Shown here piece by piece: positions 1 through 8,579 of a DNA stretch of 11,537 nt. Every line of letters starts with the position of its first letter. Position 1 is the first letter of the stretch. A model generated the notes under the pieces. The model ran no database searches, was not told the origin of the DNA, and was given only the letters and a program-made list of their open reading frames with translations. Origin of the DNA: Cephalothrix simula (lineage: Eukaryota; Nemertea; Palaeonemertea; Archinemertea; Cephalotrichidae); NCBI GenBank assembly GCA_035591015.1, contig JAXIUW010199399.1, positions 1-11,537 of the forward strand. The letters are read 5' to 3'. A program made the translations under genes and the position numbers.

Positions 1-187
1 TTCCTAATAAACCTATGCTTTCCTTTTCTCAATTATCAGTGTAAAAAGTTGATTTTTGAGCAAAATTATATTCGATAGTGAAAAAAGAATGGCATAGCGG
101 ACCTCTCCCAGTGTACTATGGTCGGCTCAAATAGACGGTTATAGTATCAATTCGTTGTACAGTAGTCCTATGTCTGAAGTAGACGTG

Positions 188-744
188 AGGTATTTAACTA
201 ACGCTATTTGTGCAGAGAAAAACTCAATTTACAAACTACAATTTTAATCACTTTTGGTGAAGTGATTGGTGAACAGTTATCTGATTCTGATAATCTTAAA
301 TCTGATTTCCATGTATAACAATCCCATAAACATCTGCCATTCCTTTCTAAAATAAATTTAGATTTTGAAATGACCCCTTTTTTCTGCATCTCCTACCCCA
401 TTGATTAATCCTACTAGCAGTAAAACTGAGGTCGGAAAAAGCCAAAAATCGATCGCTGTTAGTCCATATAAACACGTTACATACGACGTGAGACGTCGCA
501 TGGCTGATATTGAATGAATTCTTACGGAACTTTAACGAACGATATATTTTACTGCGGGTAGCATCAATCAACTGGGCAACAGAACCAGAAAACAGAACAT
601 AAATGACTTTATTAAAAGTGACTAATATAAAATCTAAATTTGAAAATGGAGTAAAACAGAGTTAATATAGACACCTTTGGTATTGAGACTTTGTTAAAAC
701 CAACAAGCAATTGATAAATTTGATTTCTATGTAATTTTCAATAT
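188..744 (+). repeat. Duplicated block, copy 1 (without insertion)
   Basis: From AGGTATTTAACTAACG to TATGTAATTTTCAATAT this stretch matches 3672-4800 in the same orientation, with scattered substitutions and small indels. Shared anchors include TTTGTGCAGAGAAAAACTCA, CCCATAAACATCTGCCATTC and CATATAAACACGTTACATAC. At 406-411 the sequence runs straight through the point where copy 2 carries about 514 extra bases. No coding signal or terminal inverted repeat is visible, so its class is unknown: a segmental duplication or two copies of an uncharacterised interspersed repeat. Confidence 0.85.
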
Positions 745-1139
745 AGCATGCTTATTTGAAAACATTTGACAAAAATGAATGTACTTCACAATTCTGATTT
801 TTTTCTTTATAAAAGAAAATACATGTATCATATAGTAATTAGGTAAATAATAATACATGCACGTAACTTTGTGAAAAATTTTGATCCAAACCTTGAAGGA
901 CCCTTTTTCAGAGGGACACAATATCAAAACAACGTCGTCCGAAATGGGCCCACAACTGTTTTATTGGAGCCTAGACTATCTTTAACCTTATATATTCTTT
1001 AAGTTAATGGAAAACGTAGCCTATTTTTTACAGTTTTTTACTCATAAATATTCAGTTCAGAACAAAATGAATTCGTTTTCTTTTTGTTCCTGGAGGCCCA
1101 ATAAAAAAACTATTTATAAATCAGATTATTAACTAATAT
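745..1139. other. AT-rich intergenic stretch
   Basis: No gene, repeat pair or structured element was found. It contains one TACATGTA palindrome (820-827). Confidence 0.6.
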
Positions 1140-1538
1140 CAGGGTTCCCAGCGTTTTTAACTGATGAAATTCAAGGACTTTTTAAGGAGATTTTTTTAGA
1201 ATCAAGGTAATAACTAGAATTAGCAAAAATGAAACGAATATTTAACGCAGGGGTCCCACTCATTTTGAAATGTAGTAGGCCCTACAATATAGGAAAATAT
1301 TGGTGGAAACCATGTTTATCCTATTTCCTTCAGGTACATAAATAAAAAAAATCTTCAGTTTTTCGGCCGCTTTTTCTTGTAATAACGCTGAGCGAAGAAA
1401 ATGGTGCATTTTCACAGATTTGTCTTAAAGAAAATCATATTAACGCCTTTTTTTTAAATCAAGGAGTCTGAAAAAAATTCAAGGACTTTTGACGTTCAAT
1501 AAGGACATTTCAAGGTTTTCAAGGAAAACACGACGGGT
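1140..1538. mobile_element. Non-autonomous hAT-like element
   Basis: The left end is CAGGGTTCCCAGCGTTTTT; the right end, reverse-complemented, begins ACCCGTCGTGTTTTCC. The two share a loose inverted CCC..CG..GTTTT pattern. Flanks are ACTAATAT (1132-1139) and AGTAATAT (1539-1546), 7 of 8 identical, as expected for a hAT 8-bp target site duplication. Sub-terminal repeats of TTCAAGGACTTTT occur near both ends (about 1171 and 1479). There is no coding capacity, so it is a deletion derivative or MITE of roughly 400 bp. Confidence 0.6.
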
Positions 1539-1546
1539 AGTAATAT

Positions 1547-2850
1547 TTTCATGATATCGGTCGAATACTTCTGATATTGGCTAATAAAACAGTTACTCGA
1601 CGTTCTCCGTGCAAAATGGTCAAAAACGGTGCTAATTTCACAGTCTACAAGGATTCACAAGTTGCAGTGTAGATAGTGAATCGTTTTTAAGCTCGACTTT
1701 TTTTATTACATTTTTCGAAAGAAAATTTCTATCAGAAAATCATTGGACAAACCTAAACGAATTGTGAATTCAAATAATTTTTCGAATTTATGGAAATTCA
1801 TTTAGTATTAAATATTTTTCAAAAAACTATTTTAATTTTCTAAAATGAAGGGTGTAAAACATGACGTTCTATGTTAAAGAAGAAAACGAAACTTTGAAGC
1901 ACATACATATAGTAAAAGTAAATTTACAAATTAATAAATAAATTACAAAATAATAAATTAGCTGATTAAAACTACATGTAGTTAAAACGCTTGAAATGTA
2001 TTAATATATTTTATTTATACATAAGATCTTTCGTTTATTTTTGTACTAATTTCACTTTCCACCGATTTTTAAGATAAATTATGTCAAATTTAAGAAAGCA
2101 AATAACTTCTTAAATATTAACAAGAATGTATCAAAAGAATTAGAATCGCCTATTCATTTTATATGCAGGTGTATTGTTTCGGACGAGCAAGAAATAAAAC
2201 TACACTTCGGCGTTGTCCGGCGACCAGCTACTTCATAAATTCAATTACGTCTTACAAGAAATTGTCTTACTAAATACATTGTACATGTATATCGAAGCAA
2301 TTCAATTTTTAGTTCGGTCGAAAACATAAAAGATCTAAGCGATTCATATCGTGTTGATACATTCTTGATATGAATTTTTAAAGCTAATAGCAAGAATTTT
2401 GATACATTCTTGCTAATAGTCTTAATAGTCTAAATATCTTAAACAAAAGCAATATCACCTTAATAAGCACATAAAAATGCCTATGGTTTTAAAATGCAAC
2501 TACAATTAAAAAGTAAAACCGGGATCAAGCAAAAGATAGTTTTTTTAAAATTCAAATAATAAATTGAGAATTACCCCGAAAGTTCAAGAGAGAGAAATTT
2601 TACCAGGCTTGATTCCATATTTGAATATAAAAAAGCAAACTGAGGCATTTAAATGACTCTCTAATGACCTAAAATTCTAGAAAAAAACTGGGAAACATAA
2701 TCAGAGAAGCCAAATTAACAGTTTATAATGGAAAATTGGATGCTGTAAAGGTTGCATTTGCATAAAGAATCTAAGGTATATGGGTGTATTTCATGAATCC
2801 GTTCAGTTATTGCATACGTACATTTTAAAATCTTTTGAACTTAGGACATT
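1547..2850. other. AT-rich intergenic stretch with a small hairpin
   Basis: No exon signal is seen in 1.3 kb. TTGATACATTCTTG is a 14-bp direct repeat (2354-2367, 2399-2412), and AGCAAGAAT/ATTCTTGCT (2389-2397, 2406-2414) forms a perfect 9-bp stem with an 8-base loop. TACATGTA occurs at 1973-1980 and 2282-2289. Confidence 0.6.
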
Positions 2851-3051
2851 CACTGTAAAAAATGTAATTTTACAAGAAATGCGTGGCAGCTGGACTGGCA
2901 GACTAGACGCCTGGAACTCCCTGGACGCTTTAGTGCCAATAAGTTCCATAATATAAACATTCCTTTGTAAAAATACAGTACTTTTTAATTTCACAAGAAA
3001 ATTCCTGGCGTAGCACGGCATTTGCTGTAAATTTACATATTTCCTACAGTG
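2851..3051. mobile_element. Short palindromic MITE with CACTGTA ends
   Basis: The left arm begins CACTGTAAAAAATGTAATTT and the right arm, reverse-complemented, begins CACTGTAGGAAATATGTAAA. With small gaps the arms pair for about 30 bp, through TTTTACA..AAATGC. Total length is 201 bp with no coding capacity. The centre holds GC-richer sequence (CTGGACTGGCAGACTAGACG at 2892-2911). CACTGTAAAAAA-type ends are common in animal DNA transposon families; no clean target duplication is visible. Confidence 0.65.
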
Positions 3052-3671
3052 TATTTCCATAAGGCGTAGACCCAGGAAAGGTTGGGTTTTCCCCATTTAT
3101 AGGAAAATAGGAAAAATGTAAACAAATAACCAATTGCTAACTTAGCAGTAAGAAAAGAGGAAGATCCAGTACTGTAACACCTGCACCTTAATGATAGCAA
3201 CAGATCTTATAGACTATCCCCTAGTCTTTTTAAAAGACAGTTGCTGCTCATCCTCCAGTTCAAAGCATTAGCATTATTTGAAGGGTGAAAACAAATCAAA
3301 TCGCTATTGGGAAGTTTATTTTTGACCTCAGCTCTATGAAAGTCTGACGCCTTAGGGAACTACATGATGTATGTCCAAATTTATATTCATTTTTCTTTGG
3401 ACTTCATTGCATTTGAAAAATTTCTCTATCTTAAGTCTCCGAGCAATTAAAAAAAAATATTGCTCAAAAGAAACGTATCTTAGATACATGTATATTTCAA
3501 TGCACATTATAATTTTATAATACAAAACTAACTTATGAATGTAAAATTTATTCACGTCAAACACCTAACTATATAATAAAGAAGAGAAAAAAAACATACA
3601 TCTTGAGAGGGGTTTTGGTCATAGTTAAAATCAATAAATAATTGATTGATATTATCAAACGCTAATACAAA
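3052..3671. other. AT-rich intergenic stretch
   Basis: I see no gene, long repeat or recognised element; TACATGTA occurs at 3485-3492. A short open frame on the minus strand (3352-3564) is low-complexity and unsupported. Confidence 0.6.
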
Positions 3672-3896
3672 AGGTATCTAACTAACGGTATTTGTGCAGA
3701 GAAAAACTCAATTTTCAAACTACAATTTTAATCACTTTTAGTGAAGTGACTGGTGATCTGTTATCTGATTCTGATAATTTTAAATCTGATCTTTCAATAC
3801 ATACCCATCCCATAAACATCTGCCATTCTTTTGTATAAGAAATTTAGATTTTAAAATGACTCATTTTTCTGTATCTCCTAGTCCATTGATTAATCC

Positions 3897-4410
3897 AGTG
3901 CTGCCACTCCAGATTTTCAAAAATAAGCAGGATTTTTGACTAAAAATAAGTAGGATATTCACCCAAACAAAGCAGGATTTATGTAAGATTTCAGAAATTA
4001 GCACTGCTAAATACAACCCATTCTCAACGGCTGTTAACCTTTCAATGTCAGGCAACATCGACCTTGGTTAGTACCAATTCAAGAGCAGTACTAACCGTGC
4101 GGTGGATCCTGGTGATGCGTGTGTGGCGGGCATCGCCTGCTCCTCGGTTGGAGTAGTACCTGCCTTAAATGTCATGTCAGATAATACTATCAAAACCGCG
4201 GATATCTGATCCAGCGATCTCTCTCTCTCCCTCTCCCTCTCCCTCTCCCTCCCTCCCTCCCTCCCTCTCTCCCTCCCTCCCTCCCTCCCTCCGTTATACT
4301 TACGTTATACTTATATATGTTTGCCTACTAATTTTCTAAGTAAGGGTTTTTCAAAGCAAGTAGGAATTAAGTAGGATTTACTGAATTTTTAAAAATAAGT
4401 AGAAGTGGCC
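3897..4410. mobile_element. 514-bp insertion in duplicated block, hAT-like ends
   Basis: The boundaries are set by comparison with the uninterrupted copy at 188-744. The left end reads CAGTGCTGCCACTCC; the right end reads AGTGGCC, so GCCACT is inverted at both termini. A motif near AAATAAGTAGGAT repeats at both ends (around 3920, 3945, 4355 and 4390, some variants). The start CAGTGCTGCCA resembles hAT-type termini, but there is no 8-bp target duplication and the right end lacks the mirror CACTG, so it may be truncated. Inside are a 9-bp perfect hairpin (4066-4074 with 4088-4096), a more GC-rich stretch (about 4075-4170) and the long pyrimidine tract. There is no transposase. Confidence 0.6.
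4218..4292 (+). repeat. Pure pyrimidine microsatellite (CT, CCCTCT, CCCT)
   Basis: This tract is 75 consecutive C or T bases: first CT dinucleotides, then CCCTCT hexamers, then CCCT tetramers. On the other strand it is a purine tract able in principle to form triplex DNA. It is followed by two copies of GTTATACTTA (4293-4314). It lies inside the 514-bp insertion. Confidence 0.95.
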
Positions 4411-4495
4411 TACTAGCAGTAAAATTGAGGTCGGAAATAGCCGAAAATCGATCGCTGTTAGTCCATATAAACACGTTACATACGACGTGAGATGT

Positions 4496-4529
4496 CGCAT
4501 ATTGATTGAATTCGCATATTGATTGAATT
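4496..4529 (+). repeat. 17-bp tandem duplication
   Basis: CGCATATTGATTGAATT occurs twice head to tail with no mismatch. Copy 1 of the duplicated block has a single, different version at this place, so the tandem step happened after the blocks separated. Confidence 0.9.
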
Positions 4530-4800
4530 ATTACCGAATTTAACGAACGATATATATATTTTACTGCGGGTCGGATGAATCAATTGGGCAAGGAGAGGTG
4601 GAATGGCAAATATCAATGGAATGGGAAGATGAGATTTCAAACAGTATCCGAAAACAGTACATAAATCACTTTTTTAAAAGTAACTAATATAAAATCTAAA
4701 TTCGAAAATGGAGTTTTTCTGTAAAAACAAGAGTATTGTAGATACCTTTGGTATTTGACTAAATAATTGATAAATTTGATTTTTATGTAATTTTCAATAT

Positions 4801-5230
4801 CGTTTAATAAAAACGTTAATAAGCTCAAAAAGCAACAACATAAATGCCATTAGACGGCCCAACAGTAAATATTACAAGTATTTACATTAGTATTTACACA
4901 CAGTTTTACATTTAAATAACATAATATATATTTTGATATAATAAATGTTAATAATAGTTGCATAATAGTAATGCATTTACTATAAAAGTTTAAGATCTAA
5001 ATATACATATGTATACAAAAATGAGCCGGTCGGTCGCTTGAAGCCAAAATGATTCTAAAATACATGTATTAAAATAAATTCTTTAAAAAATCAACTTATA
5101 TCAATCAAATTTTACTTAATTGCCGAAAGAAAGGCTTCATCTTCCAAAATTATTTACAATTAAAATTATGAGGTGAAAGCCGAATTTGACCCACTCGAGA
5201 CTAAAGAAAGTTTGTTCCATAACTTCCTGA
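4801..5230. other. AT-rich intergenic stretch
   Basis: Very AT-rich with runs of TTTACA and TATAAT-like sequence; AGTATTTACA is loosely repeated near 4876-4900. TACATGTA lies at 5061-5068. Nothing else was recognised. Confidence 0.6.
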
Positions 5231-5665
5231 TGGTTGCGTTCTTTTTAATTATCCCAAATAAACCTAGGGCTGCCATGCCCCGACTTCCCCCAGGTAGGTA
5301 AAAAAGAACGAATATACACTTCTCCCGGACAAAGAGTCATGGCGGATGTTGGACGAAAAAACTTTCTGGCTAAAAAAATACGCCTCCAGCTGCCTCCAGC
5401 AAAAATATAGCCAAAAATAATATATCTCAAACAACATACCTTCCAAATCTAAATTAGCTCCTTATCAGTCCACAAAACTGACTAAAATACTTTTAAAATT
5501 TCGCCGCCATTTTGTTTCCACTTCTCCGACTATTATCCTACCCGCAGAGTAGGATGAAGTTGGGGGTCCCCTGGGTTTCTCCCATGGCCCAGTGCTGGAG
5601 AAGCAAAAAGAAACGCACTTGGGGGAGCCCTGGGCTTATCTGGGAGAATAAAAAGAACGCAACCA
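5231..5665. mobile_element. Inverted-repeat element (MITE), GGTTGCGTTCTTTTT ends
   Basis: The left arm 5231-5271 (TGGTTGCGTTCTTTTT, then CCTAGGGCT) pairs with the right arm 5626-5665 read in reverse (TGGTTGCGTTCTTTTT, then CCCAGGGCT), about 40 bp with a few mismatches. The similarity continues loosely inward over CCCCCA and CTTCTCC motifs. The core (about 5480-5560) has CGCCGCCATTTTG and TAGGATGAAG. Short open frames on the minus strand across this element are by-products of the repeat. No target duplication is recognisable. Confidence 0.75.
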
Positions 5666-5678
5666 ATGTTATGATTAA

Positions 5679-6359
5679 CAGGTAGGGGAAACACCGGCAA
5701 CCTACGGACATCCGACAATCGAATGATACGATTTTCCTCAATTTTTCTGTTGGTTTTTGTCAAAATGTTTTCAGCAACATATTTTTTCAAAAATCACTTG
5801 GTTTTCTTTAGGCATTTGAGAATTATGTTAGCATAAAGTTATGTGCCTAGTGTCATTTAGGAGCCTTTGTGAACACAAAAGTTTTATTGACTTCAACTTT
5901 TTTTCGATATTCTTTGCTCACAAAATTGCAAACCTAGACAAATATCAACAAATCTGGATAATAAGTTGGGAATTAAAAGGTAAGATGTTACAGTTCTTCA
6001 ATAATTCGGGAACAAACGATGGAATTGGAGAAAAAATGACGATAAAATGTAAAATGTCCCTAAATGGCCGTTTTCACTACGTTTTTTTATGTGAAGAGAT
6101 AATTATCTATTTCTCCTAATCAAGTAGTGGTTTGATTTTTGCTTACTTAAAATTAAATACTTTTGACGGTGTCCATCAATTGACGGTCACCTTTAGAACG
6201 ACGGATAATTTTTGATGGGGGACCAGCCAAAGTTAAAACCGAGGTCAAGTTTTTGTGCGGTAGTCTCGCGAGATTTCGATTTTTATTTGTCGTTTGTCGG
6301 ATGTCCGTAGATTGACGGTTACCCGTAGATCTACGGTGTGGTTCCCCCAGGCCCACCTG
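5679..6359. mobile_element. Non-autonomous element with CAGG...CCTG ends and a 17-bp perfect inverted repeat
   Basis: CTACGGACATCCGACAA (5702-5718) is exactly inverted at 6294-6310. Outside it the arms stay similar (CCGTAG, TTG.CGG, GGTG, TTCCCC) to the ends CAGGTAGGGG on the left and CCACCTG on the right. CAGG/CCTG termini would suit a hAT family. The flanking 8-mers (ATGATTAA, GTAAGTAG) do not match, so the outer limits are approximate. TTGACGGT occurs three times on the right (6163, 6180, 6312) and a 12-bp palindrome CGTAGATCTACG sits at 6324-6335. The right end overlaps the probable 3' UTR of the RSBN1-like gene. Confidence 0.65.
6282..6287 (-). terminator. candidate polyadenylation signal of the RSBN1-like gene
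   Basis: TTTATT on the plus strand reads AATAAA on the gene strand, 226 bases after the stop codon. It lies just inside the right part of the inverted-repeat element 5679-6359, so the transcript may borrow its poly(A) signal from a transposon. The region is AT-rich and the hexamer is expected by chance fairly often. Confidence 0.35.
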
Positions 6360-6384
6360 GTAAGTAGGAATTCAAAAATTAGTC

Positions 6385-6398
6385 TTGCGCATGCGCAA
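6385..6398. promoter_or_regulatory. NRF1-type palindrome TTGCGCATGCGCAA
   Basis: This is a perfect 14-bp palindrome containing TGCGCATGCGCA, which matches the NRF1 (nuclear respiratory factor 1) consensus. About 20 bp to the right is CACTTCCGC, an ETS-type core, then AAAAT|GTAAGT at 6434-6439, a good plus-strand splice donor. The cluster lies in the expected 3' UTR of the RSBN1-like gene. It could be a promoter of a plus-strand transcript or chance. The motif is visible; the function is inferred. Confidence 0.35.
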
Positions 6399-6512
6399 AT
6401 GGAGAAAAGTGGCTCACTTCCGCTTTTTAAAATGTAAGTGACCTTGTGAGGGACAAATTCAGCAAGAGGCATTCTGCAAACCGACCGTAAACGCACGTGG
6501 CAGGATTTGTTT

Positions 6513-6785
6513 TCATGACGAGGACGACGAATCGCCTTCTGTAAAAACCTTACCATCATCGGTAACCATGGGTGACGGAGTAACTTCCTGTTCTATGACC
6601 TTCGGTTGATAATCCTTAAGACGAACGTGCCAAGCAATGCTCGTCACAGCAGATGTAGATCGAAACTGATGTACAACATTTCTTGGAATAAAATAAATAT
6701 CGTTATCATAAAGTTGAATCTTTGAGTAGCTTATCCCCTCTCTCCTTAACTGATTCAATTTAGCATCTTCGATCCATGTTATACA
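6513..6785 (-). CDS. RSBN1: RSBN1-like exon C (terminal coding exon, distal iron-binding histidine)
   Basis: The acceptor is TTTTCTTCATTTTCCAG (last G at 6786). The exon begins in phase 0 with [17 protein letters not shown], runs through [18 protein letters not shown] and SIAWHVRL, and stops with TGA at 6513-6515 after 90 residues. [15 protein letters not shown] is a near-signature of RSBN1 proteins. Its histidine (codon 6669-6671) sits where JmjC domains carry the third iron ligand, about 101 residues after the HAD histidine. After the domain the tail is short and ends GDSSSSS. Vertebrate RSBN1 has, as I recall, a longer serine-rich tail, so either the tail is shorter here or an in-frame donor is used: GATG|GTAAGG at 6548-6553 would splice the end off to another exon. 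The stop reading is simpler and preferred. Confidence 0.9.
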   Translation of the reverse strand, partial: CITWIEDAKLNQLRREGISYSKIQLYDNDIYFIPRNVVHQFRSTSAVTSIAWHVRLKDYQPKVIEQEVTPSPMVTDDGKVFTEGDSSSSS

Positions 6786-6833
6786 CTGGAAAATGAAGAA
6801 AAGAAGGTCGTGAATTTTGAAGAAAAATAACTC

Positions 6834-6913
6834 ATGGACTTGTGACAGTAGTAATGGACTTGTGACAGTAGTAATGGACTTGTGACAGTAGTAATGGACT
6901 TGTGACAGTAGTA
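6834..6913 (+). repeat. Perfect 4 x 20-bp tandem repeat in intron 2
   Basis: Four identical copies of a 20-bp unit starting ATGGACTTGTGACAG and ending TAGTA lie head to tail, with no mismatches, 50 bp from the exon C acceptor. It is likely polymorphic in copy number. Confidence 0.97.
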
Positions 6914-7096
6914 GTATTTTTTTTTAAAGTCAGTTCATCACCACCTCCTGTGTGTGAATGGCGGAGCTTTAATTTACAGATATAAACTATGACCGGAGTA
7001 GCTTGTCCAAAATGAGGAACTCTTTACTTATATGAGAATCTCCATAATGTATCGGGAACAAACCCGCAACCATATAAAATCAAGCACTGATCTAAC

Positions 7097-7421
7097 TGTT
7101 CCAAGAGTTTTATTTTCCCTGATTTCAAGCACTCTTTGCAAAAAATTCCCTGACCTTTTTCAAGCAATACTTTAGCAAAAAAGTTTGAAAATATTCAAAA
7201 GCAACATAAATTCATGATAACCGCACAGATTTTTTATGCGTAAAGTGACATAATTCAATAAAAACCCCAAAGATTTTATGTGTAAAGTGACAAAAATTTA
7301 TTGCGGAAACCCTTGAAGAATAAAAATTCCCCGACTTTGTCACTTTTTATGAAATTCCCTGACTTTTGAAGGCCCAATTTTTTCTCAGATTTCCAGGAAT
7401 TCCAGGTGATTTGCCACACTG
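7097..7421. mobile_element. hAT-like repeat fragment in intron 2
   Basis: The stretch repeats AAATTCCCTGAC/TTTTCAAGCA-type phrases (around 7120-7165 and 7320-7365), a pattern common to an abundant class of invertebrate non-autonomous elements. The right end, read on the minus strand, begins CAGTGTGGCAAATCACC, a hAT-like terminus. TCTAAC occurs on both flanks (7091-7096 and 7422-7427) as a possible partial target duplication. The left end is less clear. There is also an internal near-duplicate: TTTTTTATGCGTAAAGTGACA near 7230 and TTTTATGTGTAAAGTGACA near 7272. Confidence 0.45.
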
Positions 7422-7427
7422 TCTAAC

Positions 7428-8473
7428 CTCAGCTGCGTGCGCTATCCAGTCATCGAAATTTTAGGGTTCTGAAGACAGATCGAGAACCCCCGATTCTCGC
7501 TCTGATAGGAATTCCCCCATGTGAGTTGTTAGAACTTTCTTTGGCGCGGTTAAACCTCTAATCAGAACGCTATTATTGCTAGAGACGTACATTTTGTATT
7601 TTAACTTCCGGAGTTTCGGCAGTTTTAAGCTTAAATATCTCATAAGCCATAACTTTGTGTAAACCAACCAATCATACGCAAGAAAATATCTAACGAATAT
7701 GATGTCATTACTTTATGAATTGATTATAAATATATAACAACTTCTAAAAATATCACAAATGAACTGAAAATGAAAATGATAATGAAATGAATTTACAAGT
7801 TAACGGGCTAAATAGCAGTTAATGCCCATAAAGCCTACATGAAAATGTATGAACCGTACGGAGGGGGAACGCCCGCTCCTAATTGCACGTTAACAGGTCA
7901 GTACGTTATTCTTTGTGTCGATAGGCAAAAATCAAAGTCCAGGGGGCAAAACGAAGTCGGTGATTAAATGTTTTTGGATATTTTTATCAAAAAAAAATTG
8001 GTGATAGCGTAAATGGAGTTATCAGGAGAGACTATTAAAGTTTCCATTATTTCATATAAAATGAAATTTTGGATGGGTAAGACATTGAATATATAAATAC
8101 CAAATAGCATCACGATCAAACGGGTTGACAACAAACTGGTATACATGTAGAAATCTTTAAGGGTAACTGCAAGAGGGGAGCATTGATGCATTGTGTGTTG
8201 AATTATTCTAGTAAACGATATAATGCTACTCAAGCGGGGTGTGAGACCAAATTCTTTAAAATAAACTACGTTTTCAGTGATCTTACAATTCCCATCTACC
8301 AGAGTAACAAGAAGTTAAAAACTAGACTGCGCTTTGAGTTTGTTGAAGCAGATCATATAGGCGTCTAAATAGCGGTTAATTTAGGCCGCCATTTTGATAA
8401 TTACGTGATATCTAAGTAGACTGAAAATTAAACTCAGGCTGACTCAGGTTATAATAAAACAAGTTTGACTTAC
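7428..8473. other. Unannotated part of intron 2
   Basis: No exon is seen on either strand. CTAAATAGC(A/G)GTTAAT occurs at 7808-7823 and 8365-8380 (15 of 16 identical), possibly bounding an old repeat. TACATGTA occurs at 8142-8149 and a YY1-like GGCCGCCATTTTG at 8384-8396. Short frames on both strands here are chance. Confidence 0.6.
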
Positions 8474-8579
8474 TTGAGAGACGGGCGGTTCATGAAGATC
8501 AAGTTGCATTTTGGACACAACATTAATAAAATCTTTTGGATGGAAAGCAATTACATCTTTTACAACACGAGGCGGTTCA
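8474..8579 (-). CDS. RSBN1: RSBN1-like exon B (internal)
   Basis: This is a 106-nt internal exon. The acceptor is TTTTTCAG (G at 8580) and the donor CAA|GTAAGT (8468-8473). The first base completes the serine codon left by exon A; 35 codons follow, beginning [14 protein letters not shown] and ending [11 protein letters not shown], so the exon leaves phase 0. The piece lies between the two halves of the iron-binding triad. It matches the RSBN1 family segment where a short Pro-Arg stretch, an F-H pair and a QLDLHEPP motif are conserved. An open frame continues past both splice sites (about 8444-8698), but the residues outside the exon have no family resemblance and are intron read-through. The 5' intron (8580-9700) and 3' intron (6786-8473) both hold repeats. 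Confidence 0.9.

Larger units (their letters stand above)
3672..4800 (+). repeat. Duplicated block, copy 2 (interrupted by insertion)
   Basis: This is the second copy of the block at 188-744. The left part (3672-3896) and right part (4411-4800) align to copy 1; 3897-4410 has no counterpart there. The right part also has extra bases around 4586-4650 and a 17-bp tandem duplication (4496-4529). Divergence between copies looks modest by eye (long exact runs with scattered changes), so the duplication is not ancient. Confidence 0.85.

Noticed and set aside
2803-3096. 97-codon minus-strand open frame
   Set aside because: It overlaps the whole palindromic MITE 2851-3051; the frame is a product of the repeat.
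4056-4160. GGTTAGTACTG-like piece resembling the internal promoter end of 5S rRNA
   Set aside because: Only about ten bases agree, the rest does not fit 5S rRNA, and the piece is explained by a local 9-bp inverted repeat.
5533-5790. 85-codon and 67-codon overlapping minus-strand frames
   Set aside because: Both arise from the GC-richer arms of the element 5231-5665 and the left end of 5679-6359; no motif or splice support.
5841-6119. 92-codon plus-strand open frame
   Set aside because: It lies wholly inside the inverted-repeat element 5679-6359, is rich in F, I and K as random AT-rich DNA is, and shows no domain.
6245-6559. 104-codon minus-strand open frame
   Set aside because: It overlaps the end of exon C in a different frame and continues into the 3' UTR and the MITE; no similarity.
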